Counted from the first letter of the stretch, positions 7,837-17,576 are shown. The stretch is DNA of 64,000 bases from Syntrophotaleaceae bacterium (GCA_041390365.1 JAWKQB010000001.1:1426001-1490000); one strand, 5' to 3'. The notes: a model not told the origin generated them from the letters alone. Numbers and translations are program-made.

Positions 7837-8835
7837 CCTTTCATCGAGACCGGCAATATGCAGCACGAGGTTTTCCAGAAGGGCCGCGGGATGGGAACCA
7901 CTTGATTTGAGCGCCAGGTCCGTTTCCAGAAGACGTCTGAATATCTCCGGAAAAGCCGTGATGGGAAAAGCACGGGCCTGACGCATCAGGCCGTCCAGAA
8001 AATAGGGGTTGATCCCCGCTTCCCGAACGATACCCTTTCTATCCAGACCCTGTTCCTGCCAATAGGCGATCTTCCAGAGTTGACGGAAATGCCTGGCTAT
8101 CATGGAAAGAGCCACAAGGGGAACAACCCCTTCAGCCAACAAACGCTCCAACAGAGGCAGGGCGCGGTTCGAATCCCGAAAACCGAGAGCATCGGTCAGT
8201 TCGAAGATGCTGTCGATGCGGATTTCCGAAACAATTGCCTTCACATCGGCCGTATCGACCACTTTCCGGTCTCCCAGATAGCTGAAAAGCTTGTCCAGTT
8301 CCCCGACGATTTCCTGCAGATTGTTACCGACTCGCCGGCAGAAGGTGGTCAGCCCTTCCTCGGAAAAATCGAAACCGGATTCCTTGGCATAAGTGGAAAC
8401 GAACTCGGGAATCTGGTTGTCATAGTACTTCCTGAACTCGACCAGTTTTCCCTGCTTCTTGAACAGCTGAAAGAATTTCCGTCGGCTGTCGATCTTCTCG
8501 GCGGTGAACAGCAGGATGGTTTCCTGAGCGGGATTTTTCAGATAGGGGATCAGGGCCTCCAGTTCGGTGGCCGGGACCAGATGGGCATCACGCACCAGCA
8601 CCAGCCGGTGCCGGTTGAATACCGGGAAGGTCTGGGCGCAATCGAGAACCTCGGCGGCCCGCACATCCTTGCCATGAAAGACGTTCAGGTTGAAATCCCG
8701 GCTGTCCTCGGGAACGGCCAGGTTCCTGATCTTCTCGACAGTGCGCTCGAGAAAAAAGCGCTCCTCGCCGTAGAGAAACAGCAGAGGCGGAAAATCCCTG
8801 TCCCGCAAAGCTTTATTTAAATCAGCGGGAATCAT
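7828..8835 (-). CDS. holA: DNA polymerase III subunit delta
   Basis: Clamp-loader subunit that opens the beta sliding clamp during replication. At 335 residues it is close to the family's ~340, with the typical start MIPADLNKALRDRDFPPLLF-LYGEERFFLE and the AAA+-like fold without a functional P-loop. Central signatures are TILLFTAEKIDSRRKFFQLF and RRVGNNLQEIVGELDKLFSY. A ribosome binding site AGGAAG precedes the ATG. It follows lptE by 23 bp, so leuS-lptE-holA form one operon, an order common in proteobacteria. Confidence 0.94.
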   Translation of the reverse strand: MIPADLNKALRDRDFPPLLFLYGEERFFLERTVEKIRNLAVPEDSRDFNLNVFHGKDVRAAEVLDCAQTFPVFNRHRLVLVRDAHLVPATELEALIPYLKNPAQETILLFTAEKIDSRRKFFQLFKKQGKLVEFRKYYDNQIPEFVSTYAKESGFDFSEEGLTTFCRRVGNNLQEIVGELDKLFSYLGDRKVVDTADVKAIVSEIRIDSIFELTDALGFRDSNRALPLLERLLAEGVVPLVALSMIARHFRQLWKIAYWQEQGLDRKGIVREAGINPYFLDGLMRQARAFPITAFPEIFRRLLETDLALKSSGSHPAALLENLVLHIAGLDERKK

Positions 8836-8858
8836 CCGAACTTCCTGGACACCGGCAG

Positions 8859-9374
8859 TCAGAATCCATCGACAATCCGGGAATAGAGTTCGTCTGCCAA
8901 ACGTTGGCTGGCCTGCTCAATGGCGGCGCTTTCCCTGGCATCCTGCAGAGCCTTGTCCCGGCTGGTCGTATATTCTTCCGCCCAGCGCACCGTCCCCTTC
9001 CACAGGGGCAGGCCGTTGTCTCCCCGGCGCAGGACCGCATTCAGGGCGATTTCCGAGCGGTACTCGGCAATCTCATCGACGGGATTATAGGAGATGGCGC
9101 TGCGACCATAGCCGACGAGCCTGCCTCCGAGGATGGCATCGGCCCGATTCCTGTCCTCCACCAGAACCAGCTGCTGATGGCGGGAAAAGCGTTCGACAAT
9201 GGCATTGGTGACCGCGTTTTCAAGAAACGGTTCGCGGGTTCCGTTTTCCATCATTTCGATGTAAAGGCTTCGGATCTCTTCCGGCAATGCATCGCTGCGC
9301 CCCTGCAGGTGATAGCCGCAGCCGAGGACCGCCAACAGCAGGGCAGCGCCGATCAATCGAATCGCCTGCTTCAT
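8859..9374 (-). CDS. lptE: LPS-assembly lipoprotein LptE
   Basis: Outer-membrane lipoprotein that plugs LptD and delivers lipopolysaccharide to the cell surface. It has 171 residues with a lipoprotein signal peptide and lipobox LAVLGC (Cys at about 19), then GYHLQGRSDALPEEIRSLYI, the LptE/RlpB start. Its ATG overlaps the leuS stop by four bases (ATGA), and holA follows. LptE sequences diverge strongly, so the assignment rests on size, lipobox, the GYHL start and the leuS-holA context. Confidence 0.9.
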   Translation of the reverse strand: MKQAIRLIGAALLLAVLGCGYHLQGRSDALPEEIRSLYIEMMENGTREPFLENAVTNAIVERFSRHQQLVLVEDRNRADAILGGRLVGYGRSAISYNPVDEIAEYRSEIALNAVLRRGDNGLPLWKGTVRWAEEYTTSRDKALQDARESAAIEQASQRLADELYSRIVDGF

Positions 9375-11926
9375 GATACCACCACATTGACAAGCCGCCC
9401 GGGTACGATGATCACCTTGCGGATCTGTTTTTCTTCAAGGAACCTGGCAACATTGGCATCGGCAAGAGCGGCCTGGCGTATCTCGTCCTCCGAGGCATCC
9501 GCGGCCACTGTCACCTTGCCGCGTACCTTGCCGTTGACCTGAACCACCAGAGTTTTTTCGTCTTCGACCAGGGCCTCCTCCCGCCACACGGGCCACCCGG
9601 CCTTATCCAGGCCCCCTTCATGGCCGAGAATGCGCCACAATTCTTCGCTCATGTGCGGGACAAAGGGCGCCAGCAGCCGTACCACCGATTCGATGGCTTC
9701 ACGCAGGACCCCGGTATGGTTCTGCTTCTCCTCGAAGGCATAGATGGCGTTGACCAGCTCCATGATTGCGGCAATTGCCGTATTGAAATGGAAACGGCCG
9801 TCGATGTCCTCGGTCACCTTGCGAATGGTGCGGTGGACCTGCCGACGCAGATCCCTGCCGACCCCATGGGTCTCCTCGCCGGGATCGGCGGCAGCGATCA
9901 GCTCGAGGTTCTCATAAACCGCACGCCAGACCCTGTTGAGAAAACGGTAGCACCCTTCGACCCCCTGCTCATTCCACTCCAGGTCCTTTTCCGGGGGAGC
10001 GGCGAACAGCGAGAAGAGACGGGCCGTATCCGCCCCGAACCGTTTGATCAACTGATCGGGATCGACGACATTCTTTTTCGACTTGCTCATTTTTTCGGTC
10101 CGGCCCAGAGTCACCGGCTTGCCGCATTTGGTGCAGTGCCCTTCCCTCACCTCCTCGGGGAACAGCCAGCCGTGTTCAGGGCAGCTGGTGGTTTCCATGC
10201 ACACCATGCCCTGGGTCAGCAGGTTGGTAAAAGGCTCGTCCAAAGCCACCATCCCCAGATCGCGCATCACCTTGGTGAAAAAGCGCGCATAAAGAAGATG
10301 CATCACCGCATGCTCGACACCGCCGATATACTGGTCAACCGGCATCCAGTATTCCACCGCCTGCCGATCAAGGGGTCCTTCCGTGTAATCGGGGCAGGCA
10401 TAGCGCGCAAAATACCAGGAACTTTCCACGAAGGTATCGAAGGTATCGGTTTCCCGCCGCCCCGGCCCTCCGCAACGGGGGCAGTCTACATAAAAGAATT
10501 CTTCATGGCGCGCCAGGGGGCTGCCGCCCTCGCCGCTGATCTCCACGTTCTGCGGGAGCAGAACAGGCAGGTCCTTCTCGGGGACAGGAACCGTACCGCA
10601 CTGCCGGCAATAGATGACCGGAATCGGCGTGCCCCAATAGCGCTGCCGTGACACACCCCAGTCCCGCAGGCGGAAATTGACCGTTTTCCATCCGAACCCT
10701 TGTTCCGTCAGAAAATCGGCGATCTTTTCCTTTCCTTTTTCATTATCCAGGCCGTTGAATGCTCCGGAATTGATCATTTTGCCGGGCCCGGTCCAAGCCT
10801 CCTCCATAAGAGCGGGATCGAGGATGATATCTTCAGGCTGAATCACCGGAATGATGGGCAGGCAGTATTTGCGGGCGAACTCGAAGTCCCTCTGATCATG
10901 AGCGGGGACGGCCATGACGGCGCCGGTACCGTATTCCATCAGGACAAAATTGGCCAGGAAGACGGGAATCCGGGCACCGGTAACGGGATTGAGAGCGTAA
11001 GAGCCGGTAAAAACGCCTTCCTTTTCGAAATCTTCGCTGGTCCGCCTGGCTTTGTCCTGCTTTCGGACCTTGGCCATAAAGTCCTGTACGGCCTGTCGAT
11101 TGTCCGCTGTGGTCAATTCCAGGGCCAGGGGGTGTTCCGGCGCGATGCTCATGAAAGTGGCGCCGAACAGTGTATCCTGGCGGGTGGTGAAAACCTTGAT
11201 CTTCAGGTCGGAGTCAGCGGCGGGAAACTCGATCTCACAACCTGTGCTGCGTCCGATCCAGTTGCGCTGCATGGTCAGAACCGACTCCGGCCAGCCGGTC
11301 AGTTTACAGGTCCAGTCAAGCAGTTCCTGGGCATATTCGGTAATGCGGAAAAACCACTGCTCCAGTTCCTTCTGTTCGACCTCGGTATCGCAGCGCCAGC
11401 AGCAGCCGTCCTCCACCTGTTCGTTGGCCAGGACGGTTTGACACTCGGAGCACCAGTTGACGAAGGAACTTTTTTTGTAGGTCAGCCCCTTTTCAAACAT
11501 TTTCAGAAAAATAAGCTGTTCCCATCGGTAGTAATCGGCGTCGCAGGTGGCGAATTCACGATTCCAGTCATAGGAAAAACCCATCTTCTTCAACTGGGCC
11601 CGCATGTGATCGATGTTCTCGCAGGTCCACTTTGCAGGATGGGTGCCGTGCTGGATGGCCGCGTTTTCCGCCGGCATGCCGAAAGCGTCCCACCCCATGG
11701 GATGGAGCACGTTGAACCCCTGCAGACGCTTGAAGCGGGCCACGACATCGCCAATGGAATAGTTGCGGACGTGCCCCATGTGGATACGCCCCGAGGGATA
11801 TGGAAACATTTCGAGCAGGTAGTATTTTTCCCTGGTCGGGTCCTCAACCACCTTGAAAGTTTGCTGCCTTTCCCAGTGATCCTGCCATTTTTTTTCAATG
11901 GCCCCGGCGTCGTACCGCTCTTGCAT
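9371..11926 (-). CDS. leuS: Leucine--tRNA ligase
   Basis: Class I synthetase charging tRNA-Leu. It has 851 residues. The HIGH motif appears as HMGH in the N-terminal Rossmann fold (RIHMGHVRNYSIGDVVARFK). A large CP1 editing domain follows (TTRQDTLFGATFMSIAPEHP), then KMSKS (TEKMSKSKKNVVDPD) and the anticodon-binding and C-terminal domains. Cys pairs (CSECQTVL, CRQCGTV, CTKCGK) fit the zinc-binding insertions. The ATG at 11926 was chosen over 11950 because GGAGG lies just upstream and MQERYDAGAIEKKWQ is where homologues start. First gene of leuS-lptE-holA. Confidence 0.97.
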   Translation of the reverse strand: MQERYDAGAIEKKWQDHWERQQTFKVVEDPTREKYYLLEMFPYPSGRIHMGHVRNYSIGDVVARFKRLQGFNVLHPMGWDAFGMPAENAAIQHGTHPAKWTCENIDHMRAQLKKMGFSYDWNREFATCDADYYRWEQLIFLKMFEKGLTYKKSSFVNWCSECQTVLANEQVEDGCCWRCDTEVEQKELEQWFFRITEYAQELLDWTCKLTGWPESVLTMQRNWIGRSTGCEIEFPAADSDLKIKVFTTRQDTLFGATFMSIAPEHPLALELTTADNRQAVQDFMAKVRKQDKARRTSEDFEKEGVFTGSYALNPVTGARIPVFLANFVLMEYGTGAVMAVPAHDQRDFEFARKYCLPIIPVIQPEDIILDPALMEEAWTGPGKMINSGAFNGLDNEKGKEKIADFLTEQGFGWKTVNFRLRDWGVSRQRYWGTPIPVIYCRQCGTVPVPEKDLPVLLPQNVEISGEGGSPLARHEEFFYVDCPRCGGPGRRETDTFDTFVESSWYFARYACPDYTEGPLDRQAVEYWMPVDQYIGGVEHAVMHLLYARFFTKVMRDLGMVALDEPFTNLLTQGMVCMETTSCPEHGWLFPEEVREGHCTKCGKPVTLGRTEKMSKSKKNVVDPDQLIKRFGADTARLFSLFAAPPEKDLEWNEQGVEGCYRFLNRVWRAVYENLELIAAADPGEETHGVGRDLRRQVHRTIRKVTEDIDGRFHFNTAIAAIMELVNAIYAFEEKQNHTGVLREAIESVVRLLAPFVPHMSEELWRILGHEGGLDKAGWPVWREEALVEDEKTLVVQVNGKVRGKVTVAADASEDEIRQAALADANVARFLEEKQIRKVIIVPGRLVNVVVS

Positions 11927-11954
11927 ATTTCCTCCGAATCCTGTGGACATTTGT

Positions 11955-11983
11955 CAAAACAGCAAAACCGGCCAAGGCCGGCA
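11955..11983 (-). terminator. Probable intrinsic terminator after infA
   Basis: On the minus strand GCCGGCC-TT-GGCCGGT is followed by TTTGCTGTTTTG, so the T-tract is interrupted. It lies between infA and leuS. Confidence 0.5.
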
Positions 11984-12104
11984 TCGCATGAGAGGATGAA
12001 GATGTGTTTCTGGCGGGTGCGGGAAAGCCCTCGAGAGGGCTGTTCCTTTTGATTGGGACGGTCCAGCCCGACCGCAACAGGCGCCAGTCCCCCTCCGCTC
12101 CCGA

Positions 12105-12323
12105 TTACTTCTCCCTATAGGTGATTCGGCCCCTGGTCAGGTCGTAGGGGGAAAGTTCCACGGTGACCCGATCGCCAGGAAGAATGCGGATGTAGAACTT
12201 ACGCATCTTGCCGGAGATGTGGGCCAGAACGATGTGCCCGTTGTCCAGCTTGACACGGAACATGGCGTTGGGGAGTGGTTCGATGACTGAACCCTCGACT
12301 TCAATGGCTTCTTCTTTGGCCAA
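12105..12323 (-). CDS. infA: Translation initiation factor IF-1, TTG start
   Basis: Binds the 30S A site during initiation. The 72-residue product is a single S1/OB fold, (M)AKEEAIEVEGSVIEPLPNAM then FRVKLDNGHIVLAHISGKMR, the standard IF-1 length. The start codon is TTG at 12323 with AAGGAG six bases upstream. The frame is open to 12407, but the extra residues have no IF-1 homology. Stand-alone gene with its own promoter (12466-12495). Confidence 0.96.
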   Translation of the reverse strand: MAKEEAIEVEGSVIEPLPNAMFRVKLDNGHIVLAHISGKMRKFYIRILPGDRVTVELSPYDLTRGRITYREK

Positions 12324-12465
12324 AGGAACCTCCTTGAATTTCCGGTTGAAAACTGTCGATGATCTTCCCGGTAATTCATGAGGCTTCGTCAGGGCACTCC
12401 GCCGCAATCTGCCGGTTGAAGGAGAGGTCTCATGAATAATCGGGGCTTTGAAGGTAACCGGAGAT

Positions 12466-12495
12466 ATTTAACATAACCGGCCCCCGAATTGTCAA
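12466..12495 (-). promoter_or_regulatory. Sigma-70 promoter for infA
   Basis: On the minus strand a perfect TTGACA (12495-12490), an 18-bp spacer and TTAAAT (12471-12466). The leader is about 140 nt. Confidence 0.55.
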
Positions 12496-12584
12496 CATTT
12501 TGCAGCAGGGGACGAGGAATTCTCCAAGGGCCGATCGTCGTGCGAAGGTTTGGCGGCAGGAAGCGGTGTGCCCGCCGGATTGGC

Positions 12585-12953
12585 TCAGGTGGTTAAAAAT
12601 CTCTGGATGGTTTCGATGACCATGGCGGATTTGAAGGGTTTGGTGATGTACCAGTCCGCCCCAACCTCTTCGCCTCGTGCCATGTCCTCGCCGCTTTTTT
12701 TGGCGGTGACCATGATCACCGGGATCCCCTGGGTCTCCGGATCGGTCTTGATACGCCGGCAGACTTCAAAGCCGTCGAGGCCGGGCAGCATAATGTCCAG
12801 GAGAACGAGATCAGGGTGTTCTTTTCTGACGGCCTCAAGGGCCTCCTGCCCGCTTGCCGCACCACGCACGTCATAACCCTTTGAGGTCAGCAGAATGCTT
12901 TCCAGCCGAAGAAGACTTTCTTCATCTTCGACAATAAGAATTTTTTTCTTCAC
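12585..12953 (-). CDS. Single-domain response regulator (receiver only)
   Basis: A 122-residue CheY-like receiver without an output domain. The acidic pocket is IVEDEE (Glu9/Asp10/Glu11), the phospho-acceptor Asp53 is in LLDIMLPG, Thr83 is in MVTAKKS and Lys105 is in ITKPF. It would act by protein-protein contact or in a phosphorelay; no histidine kinase is adjacent. Start is GTG at 12953 with GGAG eight bases upstream; a TTG at 12977 is possible but lacks a site. Its only nearby signalling neighbour is the DUF4388/receiver protein upstream on the same strand (14910-13240), separated by 286 bp with its own promoter. Confidence 0.9.
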   Translation of the reverse strand: MKKKILIVEDEESLLRLESILLTSKGYDVRGAASGQEALEAVRKEHPDLVLLDIMLPGLDGFEVCRRIKTDPETQGIPVIMVTAKKSGEDMARGEEVGADWYITKPFKSAMVIETIQRFLTT

Positions 12954-13150
12954 CCCAACAACTCCTTTTCTTTCCAAGGCCTTCAGAAGCTCTTTTTCGC
13001 TTGCCGCTCCGTGAAGCCCTCCTGAGGTAGGATGCCAACGACTGAATTCTAACTATCCTGATATAACATCTTCTCCTCCTGAAAGGCGGGAGGGGGCAAT
13101 CTATGTCGGAAATCGCAACCAGGGGTGGCAGAAGCTGCCATCAGAGACTC

Positions 13151-13178
13151 ATTATCCCAATAATTTTCTTATTGTCCA
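13151..13178 (-). promoter_or_regulatory. Possible sigma-70 promoter for the response regulator
   Basis: On the minus strand TGGACA (13178-13173), a 16-bp spacer and GATAAT (13156-13151). It would give an unusually long leader of about 190 nt, in which GGCAG-CTT-CTGCC and a CCTCC/GGAGG pairing can form. Confidence 0.45.
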
Positions 13179-13239
13179 GTATCCTTAAGGTAAAAACTTT
13201 CAAATATCCGCATTCTTTTCCCGGATCTCGGAAATGGAT

Positions 13240-14910
13240 TCATAACCCCTTGGAAAAAAGGACCGCTTTCAACAAGGCACGTTCCTTCAACAACCCCACC
13301 TGGGTGAGAAAGACCTCGAGTCCGTCGGTATCGCCATAAGACTGACTTCCGGCAAGCATGTCACCATAGAGCAGGGCAACAACCTTTGCCTGGCAGATAA
13401 CGGGACCGAGAAAAATTTCGACTGCCGGAGGCTCCCCGAGGTAACCGGCAAAGCAGCGTTCCCAATCGCCGCTGCCCAGCGTTCTTTTAATCGGCTCCCG
13501 CTTCTCCAGAACCGAAGTGAAGATGGATGGTTCCTTCAGGGAAATCACCAGTTCCCCGAGACGATTGCCCTGAACTCCACTGAATTTTTCGAACCCGAAC
13601 TGCCCCGACCCGTTCATCTTGTCTCCCTGAACGGAAAAAATCACGGCGCGATCGAAAAGCTCTGCAGCAAACCTGAGGATAAGCAGTCTGGCCTGCTGTT
13701 CCAGATCATGGACACACAATTCGTTGGACAAGGTCTTCAGCAGAGCGAGTTGACGCCGGATCGGCTCTTCCCCTTCATTCGGAGAGATGCCGGGGGCGGG
13801 AAGCATGCCTCCTTTTTCTTCCTTGGGCTGGCTTTCAGTCTTCAAAACCTCCGCCGTCGTCGGCAGAACTTTTGCCACCCGCTTTACAAAAGCCTCCATG
13901 GCCGCCCCCCCCTTCGACGCCAGGGTGCGGCGGTGAGGCTTAACGACAAGTTGGTCCACTCCGAGGGCCTGGATGCGTTTTTCCGTCTCGGTGCAGAAGT
14001 AATCGGAAAACATTCTAACGGGAAGTTTCGGATAGCGGGACCGGATGACCTCAAGCAACTCGAGCCCGCCCAGAATTCCTTCGCCGTTGAACCTTGGCAT
14101 GATCAGGTCGATAAGCAGAGTCGGCCGTTTTCCCTGATCGACGACCCGATCCAATTCCAGAAGCAACTCACTGCCGTTGGCGAAGGCTGAGACGACCCGA
14201 CCCTCTCCATGGAGATCGCTGGTCAGCTTTTCGCGAACAGCGGGATCGTCGTCTACCAAAAAAACCTCACCGGTCCCCTCACACGCCGGCTCACTCAGGG
14301 ACCAGGGGTGTTGGGCCGCCTCGGTTTCAGGACGGGGTGGAAGAATGCTGACGTCCTGTTTTGTCCCGGCCATGGGCTGGGCTGCCGGAATCTCTTCGGG
14401 GAAAACCGCCGGAGCAGGCTGGCTATCGGTATCGAGAGAAAAACGGGGGAAAATTCCGTCGTGAAGAAAAATCGAGCCGGAGGACCGCAGATGTCTGCCC
14501 AGCTCCTCCAACTGGCATGTCTCGAAATTGAAGGTGCCCTGGTCCCAGCGCAGAAGTTCGGTCAGTACCTTTTCGATCTCCTTGCGGCTCGCCAAAGCGA
14601 TGGCGGTTCCGGGAATACCGCAGGTTTCCAGCAGGATTCCGGCAACAGCCTCAAGAGATTTGTCTTTACCGAGGAGCGCCGAGGCCTGATCCAGGCGCTC
14701 CTGATCGACGACACCTCGTCGAACCAGCCAATCGAAATTGTTTTTCCCGTGCAATTCGGAGCCGGCACCCACAACCTTCCCCTGGCAGAAAGCGATTTCT
14801 GCCCGAGAGTCCCCGTCCTGCAGACTTAGCAGGCCGGTCTGGCTGCTCATACTGACGACCTGCAGGATGTTATCCACGCTGAGGTCCCCAAGGCTGCCGA
14901 CAAATCCCAT
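13240..14910 (-). CDS. DUF4388 / receiver / GAF-like signalling protein
   Basis: Large 556-residue regulatory protein. Residues about 1-150 fit DUF4388 (PatA N-terminal-like: GFVGSLGDLSVDNILQVVSM, then a substrate-side region with LLRWDQGTFNFE). About 215-335 is a receiver domain with VDDDPAVRE, phospho-acceptor Asp in LLIDLIMPRFNGEG and Lys in LVVKPH. The C-terminal ~170 residues (LALLKTLSNELCVHDLEQQA onward) look GAF-like. DUF4388 proteins are common in Geobacter and Myxococcus and are linked to motility or development, but this one's input and target are unknown. A long low-complexity Pro/Ala linker joins the first two domains. Confidence 0.8.
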   Translation of the reverse strand: MGFVGSLGDLSVDNILQVVSMSSQTGLLSLQDGDSRAEIAFCQGKVVGAGSELHGKNNFDWLVRRGVVDQERLDQASALLGKDKSLEAVAGILLETCGIPGTAIALASRKEIEKVLTELLRWDQGTFNFETCQLEELGRHLRSSGSIFLHDGIFPRFSLDTDSQPAPAVFPEEIPAAQPMAGTKQDVSILPPRPETEAAQHPWSLSEPACEGTGEVFLVDDDPAVREKLTSDLHGEGRVVSAFANGSELLLELDRVVDQGKRPTLLIDLIMPRFNGEGILGGLELLEVIRSRYPKLPVRMFSDYFCTETEKRIQALGVDQLVVKPHRRTLASKGGAAMEAFVKRVAKVLPTTAEVLKTESQPKEEKGGMLPAPGISPNEGEEPIRRQLALLKTLSNELCVHDLEQQARLLILRFAAELFDRAVIFSVQGDKMNGSGQFGFEKFSGVQGNRLGELVISLKEPSIFTSVLEKREPIKRTLGSGDWERCFAGYLGEPPAVEIFLGPVICQAKVVALLYGDMLAGSQSYGDTDGLEVFLTQVGLLKERALLKAVLFSKGL

Positions 14911-15084
14911 GAACTCGTCCCTCTAGATCGAAATGAACAGAATTGAAAAGCATGCCGGCAGAACTGGTCGAATCCGACCGGGCGCACTTCCGGCTTTGAG
15001 CTCCAAAAATTGCAGTTATGCAAGAAAAACACCATGCTCAACGCCATGACTCATTCTCAAAGAAAATGCATCGGCGGACGCCGG

Positions 15085-16401
15085 TCAGGTACGCTCTCTG
15101 TCCCTGAAAGACAACCGGATGGGGCATCCTTCGAAACCGAAGGCCTCGCGAATCTGATTGACCAGGTAACGATGATAGGAAAAATGAACCCCCTCGGCCT
15201 GATTGGCAAAAACCACGAATGAGGGCGGGCGCACAGCGGTCTGGGTCATGTAGAGAAGTTTTACCCGCTTTCCCTGGTGCATGGGGGGCTGGTGGGTGAG
15301 AGTGGCTTCCTTCAGCAATTGATTCAGTGCGGGAGTCGGCACACGCCGGTTGAACTCTTTGGCGACCGCTTCCACCTTGTCCATAATGCGGGAAACCCGC
15401 TGTCCGCTGAAAGCGGACACGAAAAGGATGGGAGCGAAAGACAAAAATTTGAAACTGGTTCGTAAATCGTCAACATACCGTCCCATCGTCCTGTCGTCCT
15501 TGGTCACCAGATCCCATTTGTTGACAACCAGAATCACCGCACGCCCCTTTTCAAAGGCATATCCGGCCACAGTCAAATCCTGTTCCGTCACCCCTTCCCC
15601 GGCATCGATAACCACCAGCACCACGTGGGCCCTGTCCATGGCCTTAAGGGCCTGAATAACACTGTATTTTTCGAGTGTTTGGCTGACTTTTCCCTTGCGT
15701 CGGATACCAGCCGTATCGATCAGGACATAGCGCTGCTGATTGTAGGTGAAGGGGGTATCGATACTGTCCCGGGTGGTGCCGGCAGCCGGATTGGCCACCA
15801 CTCGTTCAAACCCTAACAAACGATTGACAAGTGACGATTTTCCGACATTAGGCCTTCCTACCACGGCCAGACGAACCTCCTCCCCCTCCGCCTCGCCGCC
15901 GGCCGGAACCTTGGGCAGAATAGCCAGGATTTCGTCGATCAGATCGCCGACACCCCGGCCGTGTTCGGCCGAAACGGCCTGTATATCGCTCACCCCCAAA
16001 GCGAAAAATTCAGCCAGATCGGCATCCTGTTTCGGTCCATCGACCTTGTTGATGACATGAATCACGGGCTTTCCCGACCGGCGCAGAATATTGGCCACTT
16101 CGATGTCGGAAGGGGTCAGACCCTCCCGACCGTCCATGACAAACAGGATGACATCCGCCTCCTCGACAGCCAGACTGGACTGCTCTCTCATCTGCACCAG
16201 GAGTTGGTCTTCACTGACCGGTTCGAAACCGCCGGTATCGATCAGGATGAAAGGCGTGGAATAGCGGGTCACTTCAGCATAATTGCGGTCGCGGGTCACA
16301 CCGGGGAAATCTTCGACGATAGCCCGGCGCTGGCCGATTATACGGTTGAACAGGGTCGATTTACCGACATTGGGCCGGCCAACGATGGCGACTACTGACA
16401 T
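15085..16401 (-). CDS. der: Ribosome biogenesis GTPase Der (EngA)
   Basis: Tandem-GTPase protein needed for maturation of the 50S subunit. It has 438 residues. G-domain 1 has GRPNVGKSTLFNRI (about 8-21), DTGG and NKVD. G-domain 2 has GRPNVGKSSLVNRL (about 183-196), DTAGIRRKGK and NKWD. The C-terminal ~85 residues form the KH-like domain typical of Der. Lies downstream of era, the two separated by a 200-bp spacer that holds a hexamer repeat array. Confidence 0.97.
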   Translation of the reverse strand: MSVVAIVGRPNVGKSTLFNRIIGQRRAIVEDFPGVTRDRNYAEVTRYSTPFILIDTGGFEPVSEDQLLVQMREQSSLAVEEADVILFVMDGREGLTPSDIEVANILRRSGKPVIHVINKVDGPKQDADLAEFFALGVSDIQAVSAEHGRGVGDLIDEILAILPKVPAGGEAEGEEVRLAVVGRPNVGKSSLVNRLLGFERVVANPAAGTTRDSIDTPFTYNQQRYVLIDTAGIRRKGKVSQTLEKYSVIQALKAMDRAHVVLVVIDAGEGVTEQDLTVAGYAFEKGRAVILVVNKWDLVTKDDRTMGRYVDDLRTSFKFLSFAPILFVSAFSGQRVSRIMDKVEAVAKEFNRRVPTPALNQLLKEATLTHQPPMHQGKRVKLLYMTQTAVRPPSFVVFANQAEGVHFSYHRYLVNQIREAFGFEGCPIRLSFRDRERT

Positions 16402-16475
16402 TTCGATACCTTTGCGTTGAATGAACCGGTTCGGTTATGCACCCGGTTGTCGTTATCTCAATCGATACTCACAGC

Positions 16476-16525
16476 GTCGACCACGATTACGACCACGATT
16501 ACGATTACGATTACGACAACGATTG
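16476..16525. repeat. AATCGN hexamer array between der and era
   Basis: Read on the minus strand the stretch is eight consecutive hexamers ending in TCG (CAATCG, TTGTCG, TAATCG three times, TGGTCG, TAATCG, TGGTCG). The spacer (16402-16603) has no gene. Same unit family as the arrays at 50063, 50902, 58486 and 63655. Confidence 0.85.
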
Positions 16526-16603
16526 ACTCTTACTGTAGCCTGGTGGATAACCAGATTGAATTAAATTGGAAGCGGGGCCATTTCCATAAAGGTCGCCCTG
16601 CAG

Positions 16604-17509
16604 CTACTCGTACCCGAAATCCTTGAGCAGCCTTTTCGACTGGGTCCAGTTCTTCTCCACTCTGACAAAAAGCTCGAGAAAGACCCTGGTACCGAGCAGC
16701 CGTTCGATGTCATACCGGGCCGCCTTGCCGATGGATCGTATTTTGGCGCCGCCTTTTCCAAGGATGATGCTTTTGTGGGCCTCCCGCTCCAGATGAACGA
16801 CCGCTTGAATCACGACCAGGTTTTTTTCCGGTTTCTCCTCGAACTGGTCTACTGTGACGGCAACACCATAGGGTATCTCGTCATGCACCTGTTTGAGGAT
16901 CTGCTCCCGCACCATTTCGGCCACGATAAACCTTTCAGGAAGATCGGTCACCATATCCTCGGGATAGTATTGCGGCCCTTCCGGCAATAAATCGATGACA
17001 GTCCCGACCAGATCCTCCACGCCCTCGCCGGTCAGGGCGGAAACCGGCACGATGGCCGTAAAGGGAAATTTTCTGGAATAAACGTCGATCAAAGGCAGCA
17101 GCCGGGGACGTTCGACCAGATCGATCTTGTTGAGCACCAGAATGACCGGCACTTTGGATTTGGCCAGAACCTCGAGAATGTACTCGTCACCGCCACCGAT
17201 CCTGTCGTCGGCCTCGGCAAGAAACAGAATGGCATCGACATCGCTGCAGGCGGAAAGGGCTTGTTCCACCATGAACTGATTCAGCAGCCCCTTGGCCCGA
17301 TGCAGACCGGGAGTATCGAGAAGGAGCACCTGTCCTTCTGCATGATTGCAGATCCCCAGAATCCTGTTGCGGGTGGTTTGCGGCTTATGGGAGGCGATGG
17401 CGACTTTCTGGCCGAGGATGGCATTCAGCAATGTCGACTTCCCGACATTGGGACGTCCGATTATCGAGACGAAACCGGAACGGAAAATTTTTGTCTTTTC
17501 ATTCTGCAC
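16604..17509 (-). CDS. era: GTPase Era
   Basis: Essential GTPase that binds the 3' end of 16S rRNA during 30S maturation. It has 301 residues: G1 GRPNVGKSTLLNAILGQKVA (about 18-37), DTPG, NKID, and a C-terminal KH domain with the GKGGAKIRSIG loop (about 240-250). Start is GTG at 17509 with AGGA about nine bases upstream; no in-frame ATG exists near it. It follows the Elp3-like gene by 67 bp, so rnc, the radical SAM gene and era are probably cotranscribed. rnc-era is a classical pair. Confidence 0.97.
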   Translation of the reverse strand: MQNEKTKIFRSGFVSIIGRPNVGKSTLLNAILGQKVAIASHKPQTTRNRILGICNHAEGQVLLLDTPGLHRAKGLLNQFMVEQALSACSDVDAILFLAEADDRIGGGDEYILEVLAKSKVPVILVLNKIDLVERPRLLPLIDVYSRKFPFTAIVPVSALTGEGVEDLVGTVIDLLPEGPQYYPEDMVTDLPERFIVAEMVREQILKQVHDEIPYGVAVTVDQFEEKPEKNLVVIQAVVHLEREAHKSIILGKGGAKIRSIGKAARYDIERLLGTRVFLELFVRVEKNWTQSKRLLKDFGYE

Positions 17510-17576
17510 GAGCCAGGATCCTTTCGAGATGCACTCGATATTTAAGTCATTTCGCGTATTTAGAAGACATATTAGG

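Noticed and set aside
12978..13240. Cyclic di-GMP or other known riboswitch in the response-regulator leader
   Set aside because: No match to the GEMM core or other motif recalled; only simple hairpins.
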